DNA of 64,000 nt from Xenopus tropicalis (GCF_000004195.4 NC_030677.2:115035036-115099035), one strand, 5' to 3'. Counted from the first letter of the stretch, positions 11,982 to 24,903 are shown. Translations and numbers: made by a program. Notes: generated by a model from the sequence alone, not told the origin.

Positions 11982-13463
11982 TATGTTTGTTAGAAATTGC
12001 CAACATAGAGGCAATATTATTTATAACAGTTGTAGCAGTTTAGTGGAAAGAAGTTTCTTTAACGAGGCAGGGCAATGTATATACTATTACAGAGGTAACA
12101 GCAATGTCATTTGCCTTTGACTCCAATGCATTTTCATGAAATTTTCTGTGATTTTGCAAACTGTTATGTAAAGGGAAATGCTGCAAGTTAGCTTACCACC
12201 AGTGGCTTCCCATTATTTCATCCCTGAACACCAATATTGTTTTTCCTACACATGTACATGGCCCTAAAGGAAAAAGTTTAGTAAGTCCTGAAATTGTAAG
12301 AAATGTAAAGATTGTCTTAATAGTCTTAAAAGTATTCCCAATAGGTGTGCCCTTTTCTGAGAGAGATATACCTATTGGCTGAGAGATGTTATACATATCC
12401 ACAAGTTTATAATAGGGATAAGATATTTTTCTGTCTCAGGGTGGATGCAAGAGGACTAATGAGAAGCCTAGACCCTAAGGTAAATTAAACAGCTTAGTCA
12501 GTGTTGGGGAAAGGGGCTCAGAGAGGGCAGTTCTATGCTCCAGTGTGGAGCTGGCAACATGGGGTAACTCTGTAGACTGTTGGTACTCCAGAGAATAAGG
12601 TCCAGGGTATTGTGAAAATCCCATTTGGGTGTGCTGGAGGCTGGACACCTGGTCTGTAAGTATGGAAACTGCTGTTCTGTCATCCTAATGCTCTACTATT
12701 CAGTTAATTACTTTTTTTCTTTGACCAGTTCTATGAGTATTATTCCTCTTTGTTCTACACATTAAAATATCAAAATACACTGCTCTTCTGTTGCCCCATT
12801 TGCATTTTGATTTACTGCTGCCCACACAGTAGTGCCCAGGGCATAAACATGCTCAGATAAGCTGGTGATCCTCCTGCAGATAAAAGTGACACTGGCAATA
12901 TAAGAAACACTTAGACAAAACCAGTGGGCATAGCCGTAAGAAAAAGAAAAAAGTCCTTAATTACTATAGCAGTGTGTCTGAACTGTAAAGGCTAATTTGT
13001 TTTTTATAAGTAGTTTTTATTAGGAGAGAATATGTTTCTTTCTAATGTATTATATTTTTCAAACTAGTAAGAATCAATTTGAACAGTGTAGTGGGATCTC
13101 AATTTAATTTGCTTAATGGTGATTGCTCTAAACAAAAAAAACAATGATAATATTACCACTGTTTCATATTTCCATAATATTAATAATTAGGCCTGGTTTA
13201 TCCTATAAAGCTAGTGCAATAGTAAGTTAATAAAGAAAGTTCAAAGTAAGCTTAAAAGTTTGCAGGCATACTCATACCTTTTGTCTTTCAATGTTTCTTT
13301 TTCATTGTAAAGAATTGTTCAGCAAATGCCACAGTTGTGTTCCAAAACACTGACTTAAAAGGTTTCAGTAAAAATTTAAATTGTTGTGAAAATTTACTAA
13401 CCTGACCCAAAGACATTTTCTTCTAATTCTATTTTAAATATATAATCATACAGAACAGTAGGA
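11982..13463. other. Gene-free unique sequence
   Basis: AT-rich, no repeat ends or exons recognised. Confidence 0.4.
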
Positions 13464-13580
13464 CCTTTATCAAGGCCCTTGATAAAGGTCCCAATGTAGA
13501 CTGAAAGGTTGGACACAAGTGGTATGTGAAATAAAGACATTTTGTTGTTTTTACATTTGAAAGTGCTGGTCCTTACCAAA
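13464..13580 (+). mobile_element. Tailed retro-insertion with hairpin, abutting (ATCT)n
   Basis: A perfect 15 bp inverted repeat (GGACCTTTATCAAGG, spacer GC, complement), then CTGAAAGGTTGG, AAATAAAGACATTTTG and GTGCTGGTCC, running directly into the tetranucleotide array. Same architecture as the tails at 700, 32525 and 47895. Confidence 0.45.
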
Positions 13581-13581
13581 C

Positions 13582-13582
13582 A

Positions 13583-13666
<84 letters not shown>

Positions 13667-13690
13667 ATCTATCATCTATCTATCTATCTG

Positions 13691-13737
<47 letters not shown>

Positions 13738-13814
13738 ATCTATCATCTATCTATCTATCTATCATCTATCTATCTATCTATCTTTCTATCTATCTATCTA
13801 TCTATCTTTCTATA

Positions 13815-13866
<52 letters not shown>

Positions 13867-13917
13867 ATCTATCTATCTATCTATCATCTATCTATCATCT
13901 ATCTATGTATCTATATG
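13582..13917. repeat. (ATCT)n microsatellite, interrupted
   Basis: About 335 bases of ATCT units broken by ATC, CTTT and CTGT variants, giving higher-order blocks (TATCATC, CTTTC). Confidence 0.97.
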
Positions 13918-14072
13918 GATTCACAGTGATTTGGTGTAAAGTAAAGTATTCACAAGTTTGAATTAAAAATGCAGTGCTGGCCATTCATTGTAAAACCTAA
14001 TTTTTTTTACTTCATCGCCCACAAAAGTTTCAGTTAGAGTGTGGACCCTTCTAGACAGTAATATATACAAAC

Positions 14073-14320
14073 ACAGACATGGGACCTGCTACCCAGAATG
14101 CTTGAGACGTAATGCATAATAACTTAAAAATCATTTATACATAAAATAAACCCAATATAATTGTTTTGCCCCAGTAAGGATTAATTTAATCTTAGCTGGG
14201 ATTAAGTACAAGGTTTTATAATTACAGAGAAAAAGGTAATTTTAGTTAGTTTAAAAATGTACTTATTTGATTAATATTGAGTCTTGGGGAGATGGCCTTC
14301 CTGTAATTTGAAGCTTTTAT
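14073..14320. mobile_element. MITE, TACAGGTATGGGATC family (diverged)
   Basis: Carries the family order CATGGGACCTGCTACCCAGA, then CCCCAGTAAGGATTAATT, CTTAGCTGGGATTAAGTACA and GGGGAGATGGCCTTCCTGTA. Termini eroded. Confidence 0.75.
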
Positions 14321-17300
14321 ATATATATATATAAGATATATAATTATGATTGCAGGCCAAGTGCTTTTATAAAGGTCATGAAACTCAGAGGTGATTTGTT
14401 ATATTCTCAGAATGACAAGTGACATTTCTTAACACAAGATTGATAAGCACTTCATGCAAAGATACATTGTGCATGTTATTTGTGGCTCTTATTGACTATT
14501 ATAAAAGTTGCTAATAATATCTACATAGGGGTGCGGCTGCCATGCAGCCCACAAAGGGGCAGCAAAAATCCAGGACAAAGGTCCAATTTTTAAATTGCAA
14601 TTTTGGGTCTGCTAGTGAAGAAAGTGCAACTGCCCTCTCTGCACTAGCAATGTGCCCCTCCCTCACCCCCCTGCGATGCTCAGGTAAGTGTTGGGTGCAA
14701 GGGGAGGGCAGCAAGGACCCCAGGAACGCCACTATATATACACCTTTTTTGGAAGGGGCAATGAGAGAGGGCTAATTTCTGGAATTTGTAATTGAAATGG
14801 TCACTGATAAGCCTTCATTTTGTGCAGTTGGTGTTTTGGTCAGTGGCTTTCATGAGGTAAAGTGTGACTCATTTTTATTGTTAATCAAGGTGTGAGAATT
14901 AGCAAGTGCGCCATGATCAGAAAAGAAGTTCCAATCTGTTAGAAGAACTACTGTTAATATGGGATGAAGGTCACTTAAATATTAAATATTTTTCTGAATG
15001 TAAAATGGCATATTATAGAGGTTTGAACAAATAGATTTGTCCATTTTTATATGACTTAATAGCATGGGAAGCAGAGGATGGTTGCCCAATACTTCTAAAT
15101 GCTTTCCTCTGTAGAGGGTTGGCCAATCCAAGCCTGGAGCTTATGCTTTCACTTCTTAAGAAACTACATTGCTCTATCCTACAGCAGTAAGGGCTAAAAA
15201 TTAAAATGCAAAGTTGGGTTCCTGCAAGTTCATGAGCTCCACCTCATGGCATGTTACTTCCTCCTGTAATGATTTGCTCAGTTTGTCATATGGAATTTTT
15301 TCCCTCAGGGCAACCCAAATCTTTATCCTATTGCACTTCTTTGTTGTCGCTATTTCTTAAATACAGCTTCGAGCTCCTTCATCTAAATGCAAAGGCAGAG
15401 TAAATTATTGTAAGAAATGAAGATATATTTTGACTCATAAAATCAAAAACTGCACATTGCATTTGAATTATGGTTCCTCTCCAATACTTTTATAATCAGG
15501 GTTTTACATTAAAGCCATTTTCATGAAGATCAATATCTCTGAAATGGAAGATAAATCCAATAGTGTATATATATGTACATTTTCAAAATATGAAACACAA
15601 AATATGTACACAATTTATGGAATAATTCAGTTTCCACCAACCCTATTTACTCTAGCTAGAAAAGTAATACTTACAACTGTAACGTAATACTTTTATTTAT
15701 ATAATACATAAGAGCCATTAATATCCTGTAAATTATATCTATATATTATGTCACCTTGGAGTTATATGACATATAGAAGCACTCAGCCTTCAGCTTTGTA
15801 TTTTATATTGCTATTCTGCATAAAGTTGTAGCTAAAGCGTATTAACTGTAAAGTACAGTCCTCCAACAATTGGACATTTATTTTCTGCAGTCTAAATGTA
15901 GAAGTTTTAAGCCTCAGTCATTTAAAGTTCATGCAATTATCCACCACATGGCTTTTCCCACTAAGGGACTGCACATTGCAACATTTTTGTGTATTATTAT
16001 CAATATTACTTGGAAAACAGGTGTCACTATTTAGCTTTTTTCATGGTTTAAATTGTAACAGGTGCTATCAGGATAATTTAGACAAAAAGGCCTAATTTTT
16101 TCATTACAGTTGTTTGTTGTTGCAACATCTAGCAGCCACAAACTCACCAGTGTGAATGAGACTTTCTCATGCAATCAAAATTAAAGAGTCAGGTGTTGGT
16201 TTCCCAGGGTTTATTCACATCAAAGTATAACACTGAAGAATCTGTTACCCAAATGTTTTTACCTATTTTCTAATGGGGTGTATGGAGTGGCATACATTAT
16301 GCAACACCAAGCTGGGTATTGAAAAGAATTAAATGGTGCCCTGTATTATAACAGGCACCTGCACAATATGCACAAAAAGTTAAACATAGCTTCATCCTTA
16401 CTATATGGGGTTGCCATGTTGCCGTTATGCTGGATCCCAATGTTATTAATAGGGAAGAAAAATAAAAACATAAAAAGGCTGGTATTGTTTACTCAGATAA
16501 AGTGGCAACTCCAGCCACACAGCATGTTAACTCAATATATAGTATAACTGATATAAAAGGAGCACTTTTGTTGATGTATGGAATTTACCCATGTGATCCA
16601 TGCTAAATTACAAGACCATTCCATCAATTCATATACATTACATATAATTGTAGCCTTACATAACAGATAGGTACCATACTGGACATTTAGATATAATGCA
16701 ATGAGTTTTATTAGGATTGAAGATTCATAACATCCAGAGGATGGCTTGTCCAATCTGTTTTACATTTCTCTGTGCTTCAATAACCTTAAAACATTTTCCA
16801 GATCAGCATTATAATATATATAATTTTATAGTGTTCATATCCTCCAGAGATAGCTAAGCCTCAGGATTAAACATAAATCTCTCCTATCTAAAAGACAAAT
16901 GGGATTTTTGAATGCATACAATATAATTCATGGGTTTATTAATAGCAAATCAACAGTGCCATCTGGTGCTCTAAGAGCACACTGCAAGTTACTTGTTTAT
17001 CTTGTCATTAGCTGTCATCAGATTTTAATGTCTCCATAATAGAATAAATTGATATTTGCCATCATTTTTTTAACCATGCAGCCCACAACACATATCAATA
17101 AGGGGTTTAGGCCCCAAACCAGAAGGAAGAATATTTACCAATGAGACATACAGAGATAAGTGTGCAAACTCTGGTTTTTCTATATTATACTGTAACTAGG
17201 GGCCCAGCGTCCCACAAGTTACCAGAGACAGCAAAAGTCGCTCTTGCTTACTTTAAGAGCTGAATTTCTGTTTTTTAAACCGAATACCAGCCTTTCTATA

Positions 17301-18119
17301 TTTTTATCTTTTTCCCTATTAATAACATTCGCATAAAGCACCATTTTTACCAGCTTATCCTTTGCTTAATTATAAATGCCTGCATACTCCAACATTTAAA
17401 TAAGGGTTAAAGCATTCTGGTAACAGTAGTACAGTAATATTTTTAGTTTATTTATTTTTAGTTTTTTTTCCCCATACCTATACACCTCTAGATCCATATT
17501 TGGTTACAGTGCATCAACAAGTCAAAAATGCACACTAATATTTGTATATTTTAGAACAACAAGTTCTTACTTCCCTTCAGTTTTGAATGCTGTTAAAAGT
17601 GTCTGCTTATTGCACTTATAGGTAGTGAGATGAGCAAATGAGGCTCCAGTGAGGAGACAGGAAGGGACCAATGTCCCAGCTGTACCTCGCCTATCGCTGG
17701 GACTAGTGGAAGAGGGACAAGGCTAAGTAGGGCTTAGAATGCAAGACTGGCCCCTGTAAGGAGATACAGCATCCCTGAAGAGAAGAAAGGAACAGCAAAT
17801 TAGGCATCAGGCTGGGGCCCAGTGGCCTGGGATACATTAAACTGGTTATATAGTTCATTGGGGAAATTGTGCGGTGATGTTTACTTGAGAAGTTGTACTG
17901 GACAGTTTAAATAAAGGTGGTGGTGCAAGTACTAATCAGCCAAGAGGTTTAAATTAACATAACAAAGCAAACACACTACTTGCACTTCCAATGTGGGCCA
18001 ATGTTCCTGCTCTGATAAATTGACACTGAGGAAACCTGGAATTACCATTACCCTGGAAATTATTCCATTGTTCCCACTGCAGTTGTGTCAATAGATGTTG
18101 GCTTGCGTATAGAGCAGTG
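14321..18119. other. Gene-free AT-rich sequence
   Basis: No exon or strong repeat end recognised. 16495-16760 carries only a short minus-strand frame without protein-like features. Confidence 0.4.
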
Positions 18120-18910
18120 CTGTCCAACAGGCGGCCCGCGGGCCGACCCCCCTCTGTGTGGCCCCCCACCTGTCTGGCTTCTTTGATGGCTTACCTTTGT
18201 GTAAGCTTTAAATGGTATCAGTACTGGCCCCCTGCATGGTTAACACCTCAGATTCAGGCTGTAAACCCCCTGTATTGTTTAAAAATGTAATCCACTGTGT
18301 TGTTCACACCTTTTAATCTCTGCATTGTTCACCCCCTGCAGTGTTCACACCTCAGGATCAGGCTGTAATCACTCCCATTGTTCCCCTGTTCACACCTCAG
18401 ACAGGAGCAGTAGAAACCCACAAAAAAAACCCTGCACACTATAAAAAGAACATATACTGTGGTGGTACTGCAATTAAAAAGTTTTTTAATACATAGTTAT
18501 TGTGCAGACTGTAGGAGCAGTGCCAGCATTGTGTCACTGTAGGCTGCCTGTGTGTGCCATACTCTGCCTGCCCTATGCTGCCTGTATGTGCCATACACAC
18601 AGGCAGCATAGGGCAGGCAGAGTATGGCACAGGCAGGCAGGGTAGGGCAGGCAGAGTATGGCACACACAGGCAGGGTAGGGCAGGCAGAGTATGGCACAC
18701 ACAGGCAGGGTAGGGAAGGCAGAGTATGGCAGGTTTTTGCTGTACTACCACCATTAATATGGCTATGGTCATGCAATAACATGGGTGTGGTTTCAAGTGG
18801 GTGTGGTTTTAAAAAGGGGAGTGGCCAAAACTAGCTTCCATTATCGGCCCTCCACCACGGAGGCCGGAAAAATTCCGGCCCTCTGTACCACAGAAGTTGG
18901 ACAGCACTGC
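18120..18910. mobile_element. hAT element with internal minisatellite
   Basis: Inverted ends CAGTGCTGTCCAAC and GTTGGACAGCACTG, flanked by GTATAGAG and CTATAGAG (7 of 8). GC-rich left end (GGCGGCCCGCGGGCC). About 790 bp. Confidence 0.8.
18537..18735. repeat. About 29 bp minisatellite
   Basis: Units of the type GGCAGAGTATGGCACACACA plus GGCAGGGTAGG, partly in inverted orientation at the left (GTGTGCCATACTCTGCC). Gives spurious cysteine/leucine-rich open frames. Confidence 0.85.
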
Positions 18911-20317
18911 TATAGAGAATAGGAGGATAATGTAGGTTTTAATGGTGACAATGTCCCAACTTTGGCTATCATCATCATGGCAATCTGGGATGTGTACCAT
19001 CGCTCAAATACATGGGAAAGAGATAAAAGACATATGTTTATATGTTTAATCAATTTATGCAGTGGTTATAGACACAAAAGGAAATTCCTAAACACAGCTA
19101 CTATTTTCTACTGCTGCTACAATCCCTAACAACCAATCACAATTTCCTTTAATTTGTCGATCTGCAATCAAGTCATCAAGTAGTGAACTGCTGCTTGGTT
19201 GGGTTACAGAAATATCCTATGCTTATAAATTATCCAAAAGGTGTGATAGAGCTTTAGAATAGATGTGAAAAATATAGTATATTTTTTCCTTTGCCAGACC
19301 AAAGCTTATAATGGACCTCAAGTACAAGCATGGCAAGCAATGCCCTCTGAATCCTGAGTAATTTCTGATTAGATTGTAGCTGCAACTTAAAGAGCTGCCT
19401 GCTTGCATTTCCCACTCTCATTAGTACCTACTGGGCCCATAAGCTGCACCATGGGCCATTTAACTCACGAAGAGCGTACTTCCTATTTACTGTTTGAAAC
19501 TGAGCAAGCAATCTGTGGGTGGAAGCTCTATTAGAGGTGCCTGTAAATGTCTAACCATTAGCTCTCAACAACTTGCACACAGCAGTGCATAAAGGCTTTC
19601 CACCGCAGCCACACACAACAATAATTATGTCATCGAACATATGCAGCTGTTTAATTGTTTTGCTTTATTTAGAACAGCTTTATATTTTCCAGTGTGTACT
19701 CAGCTGCACAGCAGATTTCACTTACACAACACAGCATTTCCAGGATGGGAATAATGTACCTTTGCCTTTCTATTTTTACAGTTCAAACAATAGAGGTATA
19801 TTGAGTAGTTTAGGGATTTCTAAGAACAAATGTTCCACATGAAACGTATTGTTTATAGTCCAGGCATATGCAGAAATGTCAGCTTACCCCGTGTCATTAG
19901 GGTCATAATGATCCACTTAGTGGTCAGCAGACCCTGTTACCACAAGGGGGAACCCAGGAAACCCAGAATGAACCTGCATCCCCCGTCACCCTTTCTCCTG
20001 CCTGCACCTCCTGCCACTGTTCACTCATTGGCTTGGGATGGAGGGGATTGTAGTAATGTAATGTGGAGAGGTGCCAAATTTATATTCAGAGCCCAGGCTG
20101 ACACTCAAGGAGGCCCAAAACAAGTCCACACTGTCACCCACCCTCCTCGCCAACTTTCCCTTGCATCCCCCCAGTACTTTAGACACCTAAGGAATAAGGA
20201 TGACCCACACAAAGAGGTGTCTGCAAGCATGGTGTATCCGTGCATGTTTATTCAAAATGACACACTCTAGGCACATGCCTCTTTTGCCTACCCCCAGTAT
20301 AGCACTGCACTTGACTT
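18911..20317. other. Gene-free sequence
   Basis: Unique sequence; short plus-strand frames at 19573-20270 have no recognisable domain. Confidence 0.4.
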
Positions 20318-20598
20318 GGGGCTGTGACACACGGGGAGATTAGTCGCACTGTGACAAATCTCCCTTGTCGCGGGTGACTAATCTCCCCGCAATGCCATCC
20401 CACTGGCTAGAATGTAAATTGCCTGTGGGATGGCATACAGTATTCCTCTCAAGGCGACTTTTCAAATCACGGCACCGCGTATGCCATCACTCCGGCAATT
20501 TACATTCAAGCCGGTGGGATGGCGTTGTGGGGAGATTTGTCGCCCGCAATAAGGGAGATTTGTTGCAGCGCAACTAATGTCCCCCTGTGTCACAGCCC
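20318..20598. mobile_element. Palindromic MITE (GGGCTGTGACACACGGGGAG ends)
   Basis: Left GGGCTGTGACACACGGGGAG and right CCCCCTGTGTCACAGCCC. Interior repeats of GGGAGATTAGTCGC and TGGGATGGCAT in both orientations. A clear target duplication was not found. Confidence 0.8.
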
Positions 20599-21196
20599 TT
20601 ACAGGTCTTTAAAACTTTATCTCAGGTTGCAATTTAGAAAAGATGGGATATATATCTGTAAAAATCCAGGACTGAATCATTAATACCCAAATGACATGGT
20701 GCTAACTGGCTTTGCTTAAGGCACAAAGGACTTTTTTGGGGTCTTGTCTTTGTACCTTTAGAGGCCTATTTTTAAGCTGTGTAAATCAAATGCACTTCAC
20801 CATCCCCATCTGAACACCAGGCATGGCTGCATAAAATCCTCCCTCTTATCAACTGTGTAATGATATTAGCAGATTGTTTAGTTCTGTGTAAAAAAAATCA
20901 GTGGGCACTTCAAAAAACAAGGTGTACAAAAATGTCATTGCCATGTATGCTATTTTTTTTTTTTTTTTTTTTGCTGGAATTTACATGCTGTTTGAAAATT
21001 TCCCATTGACTTTAATGATTTGTGTGAGGTTTGAAGTGATGTTAAATAATGGACTAAAGTATTGCATTTTTTAGGTAGCATTAGAAAAACACACCTTTGT
21101 AAATATTTCCTTCATAATTCATTTTACACAGCTTCATAGTCCCCTTACTCAATGAAATGTCACCAAGAACTGTATCTGAGAAAATTAGCTGCAACG

Positions 21197-21345
21197 TACC
21201 AAGGTGCACACAGTGAATTATTGCCTAAAAATGAGTTTTTTTATGGTTTCCTGTCACTATTAATTCAGCAATTCAGCGCATGTGTTACAGCCTAGTTCAT
21301 GTGGTTAGTGTGGTACTGAAGGATAAGGGATGATCACTGTCTATA
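21197..21345. repeat. Direct repeat, copy 1
   Basis: GTACCAAGGTGCACACAGTG through AAGGGATGATCACTGTCT, about 150 bases. Diverged copy at 22421-22570. Confidence 0.8.
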
Positions 21346-21360
21346 ATACATATTGTATAC

Positions 21361-21990
21361 TGTAGAGACCCACAAGGGTTAACTTTCCCTATGGCATGGA
21401 ACCCCTACAATGGTTTGGAAATTCCCTGGTGTTGGCAACTATGAACTCGGCCAAAAGTACAGCTGGGAGGGGGAGTTGTTTTCCATTCCAGGTTAAAGTG
21501 TTCCCCTTGCAGTAGATTTGGCCAGAAGGTGTAATTATTCTCTCAGTCTTTATAAAGGGGAGGCACCACATGTTCTCCTCTTTGGCTTTGACCTGCTGAG
21601 GAAGGTGGATGTCTGCTGGTAGCAAGGCCCAGTAAAGAAAGGACCTAATGGAGAACAGGGCCCTGTGAATGAGGTATGTCGATAATGGCAGGTGAGCTTC
21701 TGTCATAGTACAATCTAAGAGTGTTAGATAGGCAAGCCAGCTAGAAAGAGCGATTCTGAGCTTCAGCATAGGTAGGTTGATTGGAGGTATGTCTCCCAGG
21801 GGATATTTCTTTTTAGTGATGCCTGCCAAGTCAGTCCCCAGAAAGGAGTGTCAGAGTAATATGCTCTGAAATTGTATATTGCTGTGACCTCTTTACTTCA
21901 ACTCAATCATTGCTGCTAAATAAATATTTGTTATTGGTCCAAGAACCCCTGATGTCCAGAAATCATGTTTGTGCAGCTAAGAGGTATAGT
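21361..21990 (+). mobile_element. LTR-like sequence related to the 62.2 kb solo LTR
   Basis: Starts TGTAGAGACCCACAAGG, close to the start of the 62196 LTR. Its 3' part (AATAAATA, then CAAGAACCCCTGATGTCCAG and GTATAGTTCTG) parallels the other's AATAAACC, AAGAACCTCTGGCGTCC and GTTGTAGTTCTG. The right boundary is not resolved. The open frame on the opposite strand here is a shadow. Confidence 0.5.
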
Positions 21991-22093
21991 TCTGAAAACC
22001 TTTCTCTTTCTCCACATATGTACATTTGTAGATGTTGTACAAAACTATTTTTTTGCCCTATTTATTATGAGAATATCTGAAATATATTAAAGT

Positions 22094-22422
22094 ACAGGTA
22101 TGGGATCTATTATCCAGAATGCTTAGGACCAGGGGTTTTCCGGATAAGGGATCTTTCCATAATTGGATCTCCATAACTTAAGTCTGCTAAAAATAATTTA
22201 AATTTTGAATAAACTCAATAGGCTTGTTTTGCCTTCAATAAGGATTAATTATATCTTAGTTGGGATCAAGTACAAGGTACTGTTTTATTATTACAGGAAA
22301 GAAGGAAATCATTTTTAAAAATTAGAATTATTTCCTTATAATGGAGTCTATGGGAGATGGCCTTTCTGTAATTCGGAACTTTCTGGATAATGGGTTTCCG
22401 GATAAGGGATCCCATACCTGTA
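22094..22422. mobile_element. MITE, TACAGGTATGGGATC family (complete)
   Basis: Inverted ends TACAGGTATGGGATC and GGATCCCATACCTGTA, about 329 bases, TA at both ends (Tc1/mariner-like target). Best copy in the window. Confidence 0.9.
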
Positions 22423-22570
22423 CCAAGGTGCACAAAGTGAATTACTGCCTACAAATTTTATGGATTTCTGCCTTTTCTGTCTCTGTCACTATAAGTCAAC
22501 AGAGGCACTTTTACAGCCTAGTTTATGTGATTAATGCTGTACTGAAGGAGAAGGGATTGATCACTGTCAC
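22421..22570. repeat. Direct repeat, copy 2
   Basis: GTACCAAGGTGCACAAAGTG through AAGGGATTGATCACTGTC. Abuts the right end of a TACAGG MITE. Confidence 0.8.
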
Positions 22571-22652
22571 TGAAACAGATAATATACTTTTTCATGGAAA
22601 AAATGTTACACAAGCTTCCAATTTATTAAAATGGTAGGTTTTAACTTTTATG

Positions 22653-23003
22653 AACCCAAAAAAAGGATTAAAGACTAAACGCTTAACGGTTAAGTAACCT
22701 AAATAGGTGGCAACGGTACCATTTAAAGTGTATTTAATCAGACCCTAAAGAATAGTAATGAAAGTACCTAAGTCCTTTATTGGCCCGGGTGTTTTGACCC
22801 CTGCCCACCACTAACACATATGCCACCAAAATGTGATCAAAGCAGATTGTAAAACTGAATCTCACCAATGTCGATATGTGGCCCGGGTGCTTCAAGCCCT
22901 GAACCTGTAGCCTGGGGAGCAAAATGATCCAAACACGAAAACAGCTTTAGTCAGCACACCGGACGGCCGGTGTGCTGACTAAAGCTGTTTTCGTGTTTGG
23001 AAC
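22653..23003. mobile_element. Retro-insertion ending in a perfect 34 bp hairpin, 15 bp target duplication
   Basis: GTTTTAACTTTTATG occurs at 22638-22652 and 23004-23018. The 351-base insert ends in a perfect inverted repeat: arms 22929-22962 and 22967-23000, spacer ACGG. Read on the minus strand it contains CACCCGGGCCAATAAAGGAC, the tail signature of the other insertions, so the RNA 3' end faces the left duplication. Confidence 0.8.
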
Positions 23004-23189
23004 GTTTTAACTTTTATGGGTGTATTTCTCTGCTTGCGTTTATACGCTGACAGAGAAACAGCCTGGTATTCCATTGGCATAAATGTTTTGCATTATTACA
23101 TAAGGACCAAGGATCTGCATTTATGTCTATAGAATGTTGTCTCTAAATACAGTTTTCCCACTTAGTCAAGAATAACATTAATAGGTACA

Positions 23190-23347
23190 AGCAAATGAGG
23201 GCTCTATTGCAGGGAGAATGGGTGGAGCGAATGGGGGAAATCTCCTCCCTGTACAATGTTTATGAAGAGGAAAACAAGTCAGCTGAGGAGGCAAGCACTT
23301 TGGTGCCCGGATGAGTAGCTGAACACATCAGTAGCCATCAGCTAGGG
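23190..23347 (+). other. Possible 5' UTR exon of aldh1b1
   Basis: The coding exon begins just after a 3' splice site, so a non-coding first exon must lie upstream. This stretch is richer in G+C than its surroundings, is not one of the repeat families seen here, and ends in a good splice donor (CTAGGG then GTAAGC at 23348). The resulting intron would be about 1.9 kb. The 5' boundary is a guess and no TATA box is evident. This is inference from splice-site logic. Confidence 0.3.
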
Positions 23348-23635
23348 GTAAGCATTCGCTTATACATCATCTTATTCTATTTTCATTCATTAGAGAAGAA
23401 ACAGCTTGTCTGACACACATTCACAGTCACGGTTAGATCCGAACCAAACAATGGCTTATTAGGAAGTGTCACCCATTATGTAGTCCGTGGAAGCCTTCAG
23501 CTTAGTTAATGTGAGAGGAGGGGTGTGTAAATGAACAGATGTCTAATGTCTTTGCCTAGATTTATTGGATTTTTTACTTCCCTAACATATTTGTTGTAAG
23601 CATTGAAAGTTTTACATCTACTTTTATATTTCTGA

Positions 23636-23636
23636 T

Positions 23637-23669
<33 letters not shown>

Positions 23670-23686
23670 TAAACAGACAGACAGAC

Positions 23687-23719
<33 letters not shown>

Positions 23720-23720
23720 T
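23636..23720. repeat. (ATAG/ACAG)n microsatellite
   Basis: GATA units flanking GACA units. Confidence 0.95.
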
Positions 23721-24651
23721 TTTTTTTCTAATTCAACTTGCTCTGTCTATTCCCCAATATATGTAATAAAGGCACTCAGTTACACCAAATGCAGTTACCC
23801 ATAACAACAAATAAGTAGTTTGCAGGTAAGCAGTTAAAGCTTCCTGCTGCTATCCTGGTTGCTATAGGTGATTATTCCGGTAGCAAACATTGCACCCTTT
23901 ATTACGTTTGACCTATGAGCCTTAGAAGCTTTGTTAAAATAAGGATAGATATTTAGTCTAAGTTAGTGTTGTCGCATTTCTTATGTTTTACTTTGAAAAA
24001 TAATTGGTGTGAGAATAATAAAAACATAAAAATCTGGAGTTCTGTGCTGAGAGAAGCAGCAGTCCCAAATCAGACTGTGCCTCCTGACACTCCCTTGTAC
24101 ATTAAAGCATTGTAAATGTCCCTTAATATGTTAGGTGCACTATGAGCTCTCTGAAAGCTAGAATGAGAGAGAATTTAAGCCAAATTCAGAATCCCACCTC
24201 TGCAGAACATGGTTAGACATTTTGTGCAATGTGGTGAGAGAGATATAAGGCATTTTTCAGCTCAGAGCATAGAAAACTGAATGTGGGCCTTTTATATATA
24301 AGAGAAGTTTTCTGGATTTTCCATCTACAACTGCACACCACTTGATTTAAATTACTTTTTTAATGTGACTTGCTATACCAAGTAAAGTTGTCACTGTTTT
24401 AGTGTTAAATTTATGCAAAGAAGTGTTTAGTGTATTATGTATAGACTAGGTTCTTATAGTTGTACTCTGTAACCTGCACTATGCATTAAACATATATAGG
24501 TTGCTGTTTTTTAAACCAGAACTTTGGTTCTGCTAGTGCTAAAAGTGCAACTGCGCTATGTGCACTAGTGATGGGGCCCCCAGCACAAGAAAAGGAGGGT
24601 TCATTTACAATGACCACACAGTGGGCAAAGTGCAAATTAAATGGCCACAAT

Positions 24652-24903
24652 CAGTGCTGCCTGTAGCTTCTGTATGAGGCCCAGGTGTCAGCGGGCCCTC
24701 CTGCCTCTGACTATTTGGCCTGTTTCATGGTCATTTCCTATTTCTGAATGGGAAGAAAGAGGAGAAATAGATGGAAGGATAGATGCTAGCATGTAAATAA
24801 AAGAGATTAGGAGAATGAGGTTGGGTGAGAAAAGAAGGAAAAATAATTTGGAAAGTAGGTCTAAGGTTTTCTGGTGGGCCCCTAAGGTCCCAGTCCGACA
24901 CTG
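24652..24903. mobile_element. hAT MITE, CAGTGTCGGACTGG family (diverged)
   Basis: Right end CCCAGTCCGACACTG intact, left end CAGTGCTGCCTG eroded. Interior CAGCGGGCCCTCCTGCCTC matches the copies at 2066 and 28275. Confidence 0.75.

Noticed and set aside
13582..13917. CRISPR-like repeats
   Set aside because: Simple tetranucleotide microsatellite in a vertebrate genome; no spacers.
13542..13961. 139-codon open frame rich in Ile/Tyr/Leu/Ser
   Set aside because: It is the translation of the (ATCT)n array; no coding signal outside the repeat.
18439..18796. Overlapping Cys/Leu/Pro-rich minus-strand frames
   Set aside because: Produced by the 29 bp minisatellite inside a hAT element.
19830..20270. 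146-codon plus-strand frame
   Set aside because: No recognisable domain, no splice context, low-complexity segments; likely chance.
21389..21829. 146-codon minus-strand frame
   Set aside because: Lies antisense within an LTR-like sequence; no protein similarity recognised.
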